Shown piece after piece: positions 6,818 to 14,817 of a stretch of 39,808 nucleotides of DNA. The position numbers and the translations under genes were made by a program. Source of the stretch: Flavobacteriales bacterium (GTDB taxonomy: Bacteria; Bacteroidota; Bacteroidia; Flavobacteriales_D; Sanyastnellaceae). Every line of letters starts with the position of its first letter. The stretch's first letter is position 1. The notes beneath the pieces are model-generated. The model was not told the DNA's origin. It did no database searches and saw nothing but the letters and a program-made list of their open reading frames with translations. The stretch spans positions 1 through 39,808 of the forward strand of contig JAQWFN010000074.1 in NCBI GenBank assembly GCA_029238785.1, read 5' to 3'.

Positions 6818-9450
6818 AAAACCACCCCGTCTGGGCCACCTCTTGCCTGAAGTTTGAGGTCTTGAAGTAAGCTTGACTTGATGTTGAGTTGAAGACTAAA
6901 GCTTTGACGTTCACCAAAAGGCACCCAATTGAAAGCAAACTCCCAACAGTGAAGGTCCCAATAGAGGTTTAAAGTAGTGGTGGTTAATTCTTTGCTCACG
7001 AAGTCATAACCACTATTGAAGCCCACCTTCCAGTTTTTCAGGATCGTGAAGTCACCATTAAAACGCATCGATTGACGTATGTCATTGGTATCAGCCAGTA
7101 AGGCCGCATCGAAACGCTTTGTGAGGTCCATGGTGTAATCAACATTTAGCGACCATGGGATGTTGAAATCTACAAACTGACTTGGATTATTTTCTACAAA
7201 AGCAAGTTGTTCCTCGGTAGCATTATCTGTGTTCCTTTTCCCCTTCTTTTGGCTACTTCTAAAAGATGTACCTAGCGAAAGGCTTGCATTGGTCATTCTC
7301 AGCAAGCGGTTTTGCGAATCAAGGAGGTAAGTATCGATGCGTTGCCCCGATTCATTTCTATCGTAAGCTGAGTGCCTGCTGGAATAGTTGATATTGACCT
7401 TTTTAAAGAGTGTTGTAAATGCCCTCATACTGATGTCGCTCAAGTTCAAGGAGTCTGCGATCACATTGTAATTCCCTGAAATGGCGAAATTGTCAATAAG
7501 CTTAATTTTCTTGAAGGGATTCTTCTCGCTGTTTTTGTCGCGCACCTTCATTTCAACATTATTGGCAATGCTTGCGTTGATCGACCAACTTTCTCCTGAG
7601 TTGCTCGGTACAAATCGCCCTGGAGAAAATGGGTTATAACTCGAGAATGCGCCATCATCACCAAAAAAACCATACACATTACGATCGTAAAAAGGTGTGT
7701 ATCCCATACCAAGGCTTGGGGTAATCACATGTCGGATGGCCTTTACATTTTTGGCATTTTTAAAGTTGAACAAACCATAAAAACGGGTGGTAGCGGCAAC
7801 ACTAGTTCTATAATCTCTAGCCGCCGTGAATCCGGCTACGGTATCTCTTTGAGCAATTCCGGTATCTGGGTCAACATTCACTTCCAAGCTCTTGAAATTC
7901 CAGTACTCGTTGTAAGTGAAGTTTGGAGTGATGGTGATGAATTTTGCTTTGAGTTGGGAATTCAGTGCCACTGTTTGCCTCACCCCATTTCTTAAATCGC
8001 GAGAAAGTGGCTCGATATTATCGAATCGGAACCTCGTTTGTTCTGCGGAGAGCAGGTTATCAATGTTGGCAGAGTAGGTCACCGAGACCAGCTTATCTAG
8101 TTTCGTTTTTGTACTTCGTGAGCTCCCCAAAACACCAAGAGGTAAAAAAGTTCTATTCCTGTTAAGGGTGAGTGATGGTAGGGTAAGATCAACATTTCCC
8201 GTTGCACTGTTTTGTGAATGTCTGGCACTTAAAGTAAGGTTCCAAGGTCGGCCCGGAAAACTCTGATTGTACTGGATTGATGAATTGAAGGTATTGGTCA
8301 AAAAGTCGTCTTGCGAACTGTTGATGTTTCTTCTAAAGTTATTTCTAGAACCGAGATTAACGTTTGCTGAAAACCGACTATTTGGTCGGGCTTTTGGATC
8401 TTGATTGTGGGTCCACCTCACGAAGAATTCCGTACTTTCCGAATAGGATGGCAACTCTTTGAAACCGCTTTTAATTACCGTTCTTGAAATATTAAAATTC
8501 CCCGAATAGCGGTATCGTTTTTTGTAGTTGGTGATGTTTTTTAATCCCCAAGAACCTCTTGAATAGATATCGCCTAAGATTCTCGTATCGGCAAAGTCAC
8601 CAATAGGAAAGTAGTAGCCACCATCTTTGAGGAAAAAGCCCAAGTTATTGGCATCGCCATAGCCTGGAATGATGACCCCGTGACTGCTTTTATTTTTTGT
8701 TGGAAACCAACCGAAGGGCAATCCGAGCGGCACAGGAACCTTGCGCACTTTCATGTAAAACGGACCTGTTACTACTTTATCGTCGGGAACGATAATGGCT
8801 TTACTCAGTTCGAAATGGAAGTGTGGGTTTTCTGCCGTACAGGTCGTGAATTTCCCTTTTCTAATGTGGATCCACTCGTTTTCGTGTCGTTTCGAAACCC
8901 CTGCATGAAAAACAGCATCTCCTTCTTGTGTTACTGATTTTCTGCTAAAACCTTGTTTCGTTTTAAAGTTGTAGCACATCTCTTCTTGGGTGAAGGATTG
9001 TCCATTATCATTCACCTCGGGTTTTCCTTGCAGCACATCAAGTGAGTCGCGAATCCCCGTAGCACAAGCAAGGTTATTTTTAAAATCGTATTGCACGTAG
9101 GCCGCTTTAACTTCTATTCCTTCAAATTTCACCACCGCATTTCCGTAGAGGTGGACTACACCATTCACGATATCCAGAATCATTGAATCTTGTGCATCGT
9201 AAAAAATAGAGGAATTTACCCCAGAATCGTTTGTATTTGCAGGCGGAATACTATCTAGTACGAGAGAATCGTTAAGAAATTGGGGAGTAGGTGAACGTTC
9301 TGGCAAGGTGCTTGGTATCTCAGACGGAACCAGCGTGCTATCTGAAGATTGCGAATGCAGATCATTGCCTAGGCTTATCAACAGCAAAGCGAGGATAATT
9401 CGATGTACTATACGTGGCCAAGCGACCTTGATCATTTTACATTTGTTCAT
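6814..9450 (-). CDS. lptD: LPS assembly outer-membrane protein LptD, Bacteroidota type
   Basis: This ~878-residue outer-membrane protein inserts lipopolysaccharide into the outer leaflet. The start at 9450 (or 9435) puts a hydrophobic signal (IVHRIILALLLISLGNDLHS) near the N-terminus; the frame extends to 9516 but without an ATG. Residues ~80-270 form an OstA/LptA-like domain (SMILDIVNGVVHLYGNAVVKF). A PFYMKVRKVPVPLGLPFGWF segment, characteristic of LptD, precedes a long C-terminal region of alternating beta strands forming the barrel. The gene ends tail-to-tail with the glutaminase gene and is divergent from the amidase. No LptE is visible nearby. Confidence 0.92.
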   Translation of the reverse strand: MNKCKMIKVAWPRIVHRIILALLLISLGNDLHSQSSDSTLVPSEIPSTLPERSPTPQFLNDSLVLDSIPPANTNDSGVNSSIFYDAQDSMILDIVNGVVHLYGNAVVKFEGIEVKAAYVQYDFKNNLACATGIRDSLDVLQGKPEVNDNGQSFTQEEMCYNFKTKQGFSRKSVTQEGDAVFHAGVSKRHENEWIHIRKGKFTTCTAENPHFHFELSKAIIVPDDKVVTGPFYMKVRKVPVPLGLPFGWFPTKNKSSHGVIIPGYGDANNLGFFLKDGGYYFPIGDFADTRILGDIYSRGSWGLKNITNYKKRYRYSGNFNISRTVIKSGFKELPSYSESTEFFVRWTHNQDPKARPNSRFSANVNLGSRNNFRRNINSSQDDFLTNTFNSSIQYNQSFPGRPWNLTLSARHSQNSATGNVDLTLPSLTLNRNRTFLPLGVLGSSRSTKTKLDKLVSVTYSANIDNLLSAEQTRFRFDNIEPLSRDLRNGVRQTVALNSQLKAKFITITPNFTYNEYWNFKSLEVNVDPDTGIAQRDTVAGFTAARDYRTSVAATTRFYGLFNFKNAKNVKAIRHVITPSLGMGYTPFYDRNVYGFFGDDGAFSSYNPFSPGRFVPSNSGESWSINASIANNVEMKVRDKNSEKNPFKKIKLIDNFAISGNYNVIADSLNLSDISMRAFTTLFKKVNINYSSRHSAYDRNESGQRIDTYLLDSQNRLLRMTNASLSLGTSFRSSQKKGKRNTDNATEEQLAFVENNPSQFVDFNIPWSLNVDYTMDLTKRFDAALLADTNDIRQSMRFNGDFTILKNWKVGFNSGYDFVSKELTTTTLNLYWDLHCWEFAFNWVPFGERQSFSLQLNIKSSLLQDLKLQARGGPDGVVF

Positions 9451-9468
9451 TACGGACAAGCGGGTCGG

Positions 9469-9476
9469 CAAAGCTA
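9469..9476 (-). promoter_or_regulatory. Candidate -7 element for lptD in the lptD/amidase divergent gap
   Basis: On the minus strand TAGCTTTG matches the TAnnTTTG consensus exactly, about 18-33 bp before the lptD start candidates. No convincing TTTG lies 19-20 bp upstream. The 66-bp gap 9451-9516 must also carry the amidase promoter; TATAGCTTG at 9500-9508 is a weak candidate on the plus strand. Confidence 0.4.
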
Positions 9477-9516
9477 CGGAAATATCACAGTATAGCTTGC
9501 TAAAACACGACACCAC

Positions 9517-10746
9517 ATGAAGACGATGAATAAACGCTTAGTCATACTTTTTCTTGCCTGCACTGTTGCATTGTTTTGGGCTTTCACCCCAAAATCGAGC
9601 AACAAGGGCCGTTTGCAACGTGTTGTTATCGATGCCGGACATGGAGGGAAAGACCCTGGAAACTTAGGTACAGGTAGGTTCAAGACCACAGAGAAAGACA
9701 TCACTTTAGAAGTGAGCAAACTCGTTGGCAATTATATTTCGGAGGCTTACCCCGAAGTTGAAATCATCTATACACGAACTGGAGACAGCTACCCTTCCCT
9801 AAACGACCGAGTAGAAATCGCGAATGAGAGTCAGGCAGACCTTTTCATTTCTATTCACTGCGACGCCTTCACCAAACCCAGTGCTAAAGGATCTGGAACA
9901 TTTGTGATGGGGATGCACAAGAGTGAAGAATCGCTCCGTGTGGCCATGAAGGAGAACGCTTCTATTTATATGGAGGACGATTACGAAAGTAAATACGGTG
10001 GATTTGACCCTAAAGATCCCGACACTTACATTGCCTTAACTTTAAGGCAAAACGCCTATCTCGACCAGAGTTTGAATTTATCCAAGCGCATTCAAGATCA
10101 GTTTAGAGAGCGTGTTGGCAGGGTTGATAGGGGGGTTCGTCAGGCTGGATACTATGTCATTTGTTTCACCACCATGCCAAGTGTTTTGGTTGAGCTCGGT
10201 TTTCTCACCAATGCAGAAGAAGAAGATTTTTTAAATTCTGAAAAGGGTAAGACCTACATGGCCAGTGCTATTTTCAGAGCATTTCGAGATTACAAGAACG
10301 AGTTGGAAGGCATCGAAGCGGTAGTTTTGGACGAACAGGAAAAGATCATTGACGAAGTAAAAGTCCAAGACCCTCCTCTTGTTGATCAGGAAGACAAGCA
10401 TCAGCCAGAAAAAGAAAAACCTGAAGAAAATAAGACCAGCGACTCGAATTGGAGGGCCAGTATAGTTCAGGAGCACATTCGTAAAGGAGTTAAGTTTCAG
10501 GTGCAGATTTTGACCTCCAGTAATGCCATTGAAACGACTTCATCTGAGTTTATCGGTCTTACAGATGTGGATGAGTATATTAGCAACGGACTTTACAAGT
10601 ATGCTGTAGGGTCTACGAGCAATTACAAAAAAGCCCAAGAAATGCAGAAAACATTGCGAGACAATGGCTTTCCAGGTGCCTTTGTAATTGCCTTTAAAAA
10701 CGGAGAACGCGTAGGACTCAATGAGGCCTTGCGCGATGCTCCATAA
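9517..10746 (+). CDS. N-acetylmuramoyl-L-alanine amidase (Amidase_3) with C-terminal SPOR-like domain
   Basis: This 409-residue zinc amidase cleaves the amide bond between N-acetylmuramic acid and the stem peptide of murein, typically during cell separation. A membrane-spanning signal segment (residues 7-23) precedes the Amidase_3 domain (~35-275). The expected metal and catalytic residues are His42 in DAGHGG, Glu59 in TTEKD, His114 in SIHCDA and Glu226 in VELGFLTN. A charged Glu/Lys/Pro-rich linker (~285-320) leads to a SPOR-like tail (~322-409, VQILTSSN and YKYAVGSTSNYKKAQEM), a fold that binds denuded glycans at division sites. It is 11 bp from the MCE gene, so the two are probably cotranscribed. 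Confidence 0.94.
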   Translation: MKTMNKRLVILFLACTVALFWAFTPKSSNKGRLQRVVIDAGHGGKDPGNLGTGRFKTTEKDITLEVSKLVGNYISEAYPEVEIIYTRTGDSYPSLNDRVEIANESQADLFISIHCDAFTKPSAKGSGTFVMGMHKSEESLRVAMKENASIYMEDDYESKYGGFDPKDPDTYIALTLRQNAYLDQSLNLSKRIQDQFRERVGRVDRGVRQAGYYVICFTTMPSVLVELGFLTNAEEEDFLNSEKGKTYMASAIFRAFRDYKNELEGIEAVVLDEQEKIIDEVKVQDPPLVDQEDKHQPEKEKPEENKTSDSNWRASIVQEHIRKGVKFQVQILTSSNAIETTSSEFIGLTDVDEYISNGLYKYAVGSTSNYKKAQEMQKTLRDNGFPGAFVIAFKNGERVGLNEALRDAP

Positions 10747-10757
10747 ACGATTTTGAT

Positions 10758-11789
10758 TTGAGCGGAGTAAGTAGAGAGTTTAAAATAGGTGTAATTGTAG
10801 TGATCAGCATTGTGGTGTTGATTATGGGGGTGAACTATCTCAAAGGTGTCAACCTCTTCGAGGAATCGACATCTTACTATGCAGTTTATGAAAACGTTGA
10901 TGGATTAGCCACAGCGAACCCGGTTATTTACAATGGCTTTAAGATTGGCCTTGTGCGGAAGATTGATTTCGCACCAGGTGGAAACGGGAACTTTGTTGTT
11001 GAGATGAACATTACTGAAGACCGGCTCAAAATCACCGAAGGCACTCGAGCTAAGATTATTTCTTCTGATTTATTTGGGTCGAAGGCCATTCAATTAGAGT
11101 TGAGCGACAGCACTATTTTTGTTCAGCCGGGCGATACCTTAATGAGTGATATTGAAATGGGATTGGCTGAAGCCGTTCGTAAAGAGCTCATGCCTTTGAA
11201 AAACAAGACCGATCAGTTAATTGATGGGGTTGATGACATTTTGGTAAATCTCAAGGCCGTATTTGATGACGACGCTACAAAAGGATTGCCTCAGGCTTTT
11301 GAGAGTTTAGAGCGCACCATGAAAAACTTGGAGCAAACGAGCCTTCGTTTAGACAATACCATTGAGGAGAACCAGTCTACTTTGCGTTCAATTTTCACGA
11401 ACGTAGAAAGCATCACCAAGAACCTTGAGAACAATAATGAAGCATTGACCAATGTGATGCAGAACTTCAGTACCCTATCTGATTCTCTCGTAAAAATCGA
11501 CTTTGCGGCCACCATGAGTAAGGCCGATCAAGCTTTGGCAGACTTTGCCGAAATTTCAGAAAAGATCAACAATGGAGAAGGTTCAATTTCCTTGTTATTG
11601 AATAACGACTCACTTCACAACTCCTTAGTGGATTCGAACAAAGAATTGCAATTCTTGTTGAACGATTTGTACATGAATCCGTGGAGATACGTTCATGTTT
11701 CTATCTTTGGCAAGAAACCCAAAGAAAAGTACTCTAAGAAAGAATTGGAACAGCTAAGGGAGCTGATAAACGAGGAAATCAAAGAGTAA
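10758..11789 (+). CDS. MlaD/MCE-domain lipid transport protein
   Basis: This 343-residue protein is a member of the MCE family, the substrate-binding part of ABC-type lipid trafficking systems between the two membranes. The TTG at 10758 gives MSGVSREFKIG followed by a membrane anchor (residues ~10-28, VIVVISIVVLIMGVNYL). The MCE domain follows (~35-115, YYAVYENVDGLATANPVIYNGFKIG is split across its first strands). The C-terminal ~200 residues are predicted helix/coiled coil. No in-frame ATG fits better. No permease or ATPase (MlaE/MlaF) is visible in the window, so its partners must be encoded elsewhere. It sits between the amidase and the iron-sulfur pair. Confidence 0.9.
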   Translation: MSGVSREFKIGVIVVISIVVLIMGVNYLKGVNLFEESTSYYAVYENVDGLATANPVIYNGFKIGLVRKIDFAPGGNGNFVVEMNITEDRLKITEGTRAKIISSDLFGSKAIQLELSDSTIFVQPGDTLMSDIEMGLAEAVRKELMPLKNKTDQLIDGVDDILVNLKAVFDDDATKGLPQAFESLERTMKNLEQTSLRLDNTIEENQSTLRSIFTNVESITKNLENNNEALTNVMQNFSTLSDSLVKIDFAATMSKADQALADFAEISEKINNGEGSISLLLNNDSLHNSLVDSNKELQFLLNDLYMNPWRYVHVSIFGKKPKEKYSKKELEQLRELINEEIKE

Positions 11790-11824
11790 AGGCAACAGGG
11801 ACTTAGAACCAAAACCGAAAAGAC

Positions 11825-13198
11825 ATGTTGGAACAAATCGCTTTTGTGCTCGTTTTCATCGCTGGAGTGAGCCTCTTCGCATTAAGAATCAAGGCCATCA
11901 GAAGAAATATTCTACTTGGCCGAGACTTAGACAGATCTGATCAGCCTGGAGCACGTTGGAAAACAATGGCTTTGGTTGCCTTAGGACAGTCGAAAATGGT
12001 TGTTCGACCCGTGGCAGGCTTAATGCACATCCTCATTTATCTTGGCTTTGTGATCATCAACATTGAAGTGCTTGAGATCATTATTGACGGGGTAACTGGT
12101 CATCACCGTATTTTTTCAGGTCTGGGCAGTATTTACGACTTCTTGATTGGCAGTTTTGAGATCCTTGCTTTTGGCGTAGTGTTCTCTTGTGTGATTTTCT
12201 TGCTTCGTAGAAATGTGATACGCATCAAGCGTTTCCATGCTGCCGAAATGACCAAATGGCCGACTTCTGATGCGAACATTATTCTGGTTGTAGAAATCTT
12301 GCTCATGTTTGCCTTTTTGAGCATGAATGCTTGCGATGGCTTACTTCAGCAAGCCTTGAGTGCGAGCATTGCTGAAGGTGCTGAAGTTTCTACTCAATTG
12401 TCTCATTATGTCAGCGCTGGATCTTTTCCCGTTTCGCAGTTTCTCATGCCTTTATATGATGGGCTCAGTGTTGAGGGATTGATTTTCGTAGAGCGTTTCA
12501 TGTGGTGGTTCCACATCGTAGGCATCTTGGCCTTCTTGGTTTACGTACCTTATTCAAAGCATTTCCACATCTTTTTGGCCTTCCCAAACACTTACTACAG
12601 TAACTTGGAAGCAAAAGGCGCTTTCACCAATATGGAAGCTGTAACAAAAGAAGTTCAGTTGATGATGGATCCTAGTGCTGATCCCTTTGCTGCTCCAGCC
12701 CCAGATGCCGCAGACGCTCCTCCTGCCCGATTTGGTGCAAAGGATGCCAACGATTTAACTTGGAAACAGCTTATGGACAGCTACAGCTGCACTGAATGCG
12801 GTAGATGCACTAGTCAGTGTCCAGCAAACCAAACAGGAAAGCTCCTTTCACCAAGAAAAATAATGATGGACACCCGAGACCGTATCGAGGAAATCGGGAA
12901 GAACATCGACCAAAACAAAGGCGAGTTCAAAGACGATGGAAAGAGCTTGATTCGCGACTTCATCTCTGAAGAAGAGTTGTGGGCTTGTACTTCGTGCAAT
13001 GCTTGCGTTGAAGCTTGTCCGGTTAACATCGACCCCCTCAGCATTATTGTTGATTTGAGAAGGTACTTGATCATGGAGGAGAGCAAATCACCAGAATCAA
13101 TCACCGCCATGTTTAATAACATTGAAAACAACGGTGCTCCTTGGGCCTTCCCTGCTTCAGACAGAGGCAATTGGACTCAAGAAATGAACGAAGCCTAA
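11825..13198 (+). CDS. Membrane (Fe-S) oxidoreductase with NarI-like N-terminus and two 4Fe-4S clusters
   Basis: This 457-residue protein combines an N-terminal membrane domain (five or so helices within residues 1-260, with histidines in HILIYLGF and in the FHIVGILAF and KHFHIFLAF helices that could ligate haem b) with a cytoplasmic ferredoxin-like domain. The two cluster motifs are Cys322-x2-Cys325-x2-Cys328-x3-Cys332-Pro and Cys388-x2-Cys391-x2-Cys394-x3-Cys398-Pro. An Ala/Pro/Asp-rich linker joins the halves. This is the layout of HdrE/HdrD- or DsrM/DsrK-like subunits, which pass electrons between the quinone pool and a thiol/disulfide or other acceptor. The next gene, 17 bp away, supplies the cysteine-rich CCG subunit. 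The physiological substrate is unknown. Confidence 0.88.
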   Translation: MLEQIAFVLVFIAGVSLFALRIKAIRRNILLGRDLDRSDQPGARWKTMALVALGQSKMVVRPVAGLMHILIYLGFVIINIEVLEIIIDGVTGHHRIFSGLGSIYDFLIGSFEILAFGVVFSCVIFLLRRNVIRIKRFHAAEMTKWPTSDANIILVVEILLMFAFLSMNACDGLLQQALSASIAEGAEVSTQLSHYVSAGSFPVSQFLMPLYDGLSVEGLIFVERFMWWFHIVGILAFLVYVPYSKHFHIFLAFPNTYYSNLEAKGAFTNMEAVTKEVQLMMDPSADPFAAPAPDAADAPPARFGAKDANDLTWKQLMDSYSCTECGRCTSQCPANQTGKLLSPRKIMMDTRDRIEEIGKNIDQNKGEFKDDGKSLIRDFISEEELWACTSCNACVEACPVNIDPLSIIVDLRRYLIMEESKSPESITAMFNNIENNGAPWAFPASDRGNWTQEMNEA

Positions 13199-13215
13199 AT
13201 TAAAAAGCGAAAAAG

Positions 13216-14013
13216 ATGTCACAAGCAATACACGTACCTACAATGGCCGAAATGGTGGCCAAAGGAGAAACGCCTGAAGTACTTTTTTGGGTGGGATGTT
13301 CTGGAAGTTTTGATGATAGAGCAAAAAAAATCACCAAAGCCATTGCCCGAATCTTGACTCATGCTGGGGTTAAATTCGCTGTTTTAGGAGCTGAAGAATC
13401 TTGCACTGGAGATCCTGCCAAAAGAGCTGGAAACGAATTTTTGTATCAGATGCAAGCCATGCAAAACATCATGGTTTTGAACGGTTATGATATTAAGCAC
13501 ATCGTTACCGGCTGCCCGCACTGTTTCAACATCATGAAAAACGAGTATCCTGAGCTCGGAGGAAACTACGAAGTTGTTCATCACACCCAATTCATCAACC
13601 AGCTTATCAAAGACGGTAGATTAAAATTGAGCGATGGCGACACTTTTAAAGGAAAGCGGATCACTTTTCACGACCCTTGTTATTTAGGGCGAGGAAATGA
13701 TGTTTACGAAGCGCCAAGAGCTGTGCTTCAGCAACTTGATGCTGAATTGGTTGAAATGCGCCGTTGCAAAAAGCAAGGACTCTGTTGTGGAGCCGGAGGA
13801 GCGCAAATGTTTAAAGAAGCTGAACCGGGTAATAAAGAGGTCAACATTGAACGTACCGAAGAAGCCTTAGAACTTAAGCCCAATGTTATTGCAACGGGGT
13901 GTCCGTTTTGCAATACCATGATGACCGATGGCGTGAAGAACTTCGAAAAAGAAGGCAGCGTTGATGTCAAGGATATTGCTGAACTTATTGCTGAAGCAGC
14001 AGACCTACTTTAA
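13216..14013 (+). CDS. CCG-domain heterodisulfide-reductase-like (Fe-S) protein
   Basis: This 265-residue soluble protein has two cysteine-rich CCG-type repeats, as in HdrB/HdrD, GlpC and LutA. Visible cysteine clusters are ESCTGDPAKR and TGCPHCFN in the first half, and DPCYLGRGND, GLCCGAGGAQ and TGCPFCNTM in the second. This motif can bind a non-cubane 4Fe-4S cluster at which disulfides are reduced. Together with the preceding membrane iron-sulfur subunit it makes a split HdrDE-like unit. The pair appears widely conserved in Bacteroidota, but its substrate is not established. The gene ends before a 51-bp gap that carries the fabG promoter. Confidence 0.88.
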   Translation: MSQAIHVPTMAEMVAKGETPEVLFWVGCSGSFDDRAKKITKAIARILTHAGVKFAVLGAEESCTGDPAKRAGNEFLYQMQAMQNIMVLNGYDIKHIVTGCPHCFNIMKNEYPELGGNYEVVHHTQFINQLIKDGRLKLSDGDTFKGKRITFHDPCYLGRGNDVYEAPRAVLQQLDAELVEMRRCKKQGLCCGAGGAQMFKEAEPGNKEVNIERTEEALELKPNVIATGCPFCNTMMTDGVKNFEKEGSVDVKDIAELIAEAADLL

Positions 14014-14037
14014 ATTAAATCCACCTATTGAATTGCC

Positions 14038-14045
14038 TATCTTTG
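14038..14045 (+). promoter_or_regulatory. Candidate -7 element for fabG
   Basis: TATCTTTG is an exact TAnnTTTG match, 19 bp before the fabG ATG at 14065. Transcription would begin around 14050 with a leader of ~15 nt. No strong TTTG box lies at the expected distance upstream. Confidence 0.5.
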
Positions 14046-14064
14046 GGCTTGAAATTAAAAACAC

Positions 14065-14811
14065 ATGAACTTGTTAGACGGAAAAGTTGCGCTCATTACT
14101 GGAGCTTCTAGAGGAATTGGAAAAGGTATTGCTCAAAAATTTGTTGAGGCTGGAGCTACAGTGGTTTTCACCTATGTTTCTTCAGACGATAAGGCCCGTG
14201 CTTTGGAGGCTGAATTGACAGCTAAAGGAGGAACAGCTAAAGGATTCAAATCAAACGCAGCGGAATTTGATGCCGCTCAAACTTTGGTTGATGATGTCAT
14301 GGCCGAATTTGGGCGAATTGATATCGTTATCAACAACGCTGGCATTACCAGAGACAACTTATTGATGAGAATGAGCGAAGAGCACTGGGACGAGATCATG
14401 AACATCAACTTGAAGTCTTGTTTCAACATCACTAAGGCAGTAATGCGCCCAATGCTTAAAGCCAGAAGCGGATCGATCATTAACATGAGTAGTGTTGTAG
14501 GAGTGAAAGGAAATGCCGGACAAGCAAACTACGCTGCTTCTAAAGCAGGTATCATTGGTTTCACCAAGTCTGTAGCAGCAGAGCTTGGGTCAAGAAACAT
14601 CCGATGCAATGCCATTGCGCCAGGATTTATAGAAACCGAAATGACTGGAGCGCTAGACGAGAAAGTGGTTCAAGAATGGCGAGATGCGATTCCGTTGAAA
14701 AGAGGTGGAAGTACTGAAGACGTGGCCAACTTGGCCCTCTTTTTAGCTTCTGATATGAGTGCGTACATTACAGGACAAGTCATCAATGTCGATGGCGGTA
14801 TGTTAATGTAA
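14065..14811 (+). CDS. fabG: 3-oxoacyl-[acyl-carrier-protein] reductase
   Basis: This 248-residue short-chain dehydrogenase performs the NADPH-dependent reduction of 3-oxoacyl-ACP in fatty acid elongation. The cofactor motif is GASRGIG at residues 13-19 and NNAG at 90-93. The catalytic set is Ser143 (in MSSVVG), Tyr156 and Lys160 (in YAASK). The strong similarity to FabG across NAGITRDNLLMRM, GQANYAASKAG and the terminal GQVINVDGGM separates it from generic SDRs. It is not next to acpP or fabF here, so it is probably a stand-alone copy, and whether it is the essential FabG cannot be shown. The VWA gene follows after 6 bp. Confidence 0.93.
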   Translation: MNLLDGKVALITGASRGIGKGIAQKFVEAGATVVFTYVSSDDKARALEAELTAKGGTAKGFKSNAAEFDAAQTLVDDVMAEFGRIDIVINNAGITRDNLLMRMSEEHWDEIMNINLKSCFNITKAVMRPMLKARSGSIINMSSVVGVKGNAGQANYAASKAGIIGFTKSVAAELGSRNIRCNAIAPGFIETEMTGALDEKVVQEWRDAIPLKRGGSTEDVANLALFLASDMSAYITGQVINVDGGMLM

Positions 14812-14817
14812 ACCCAT

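Noticed and set aside
6814-9450. Possible TonB-dependent receptor or other barrel instead of LptD
   Set aside because: There is no plug domain or TonB box; the OstA-like N-terminal domain and PFYMKVRKVPVPLGLPFGWF segment fit LptD.
9451-9516. 22-residue N-terminal extension of lptD
   Set aside because: It relies on a GTG start, overlaps the promoter region of both divergent genes and pushes the signal peptide away from the N-terminus.
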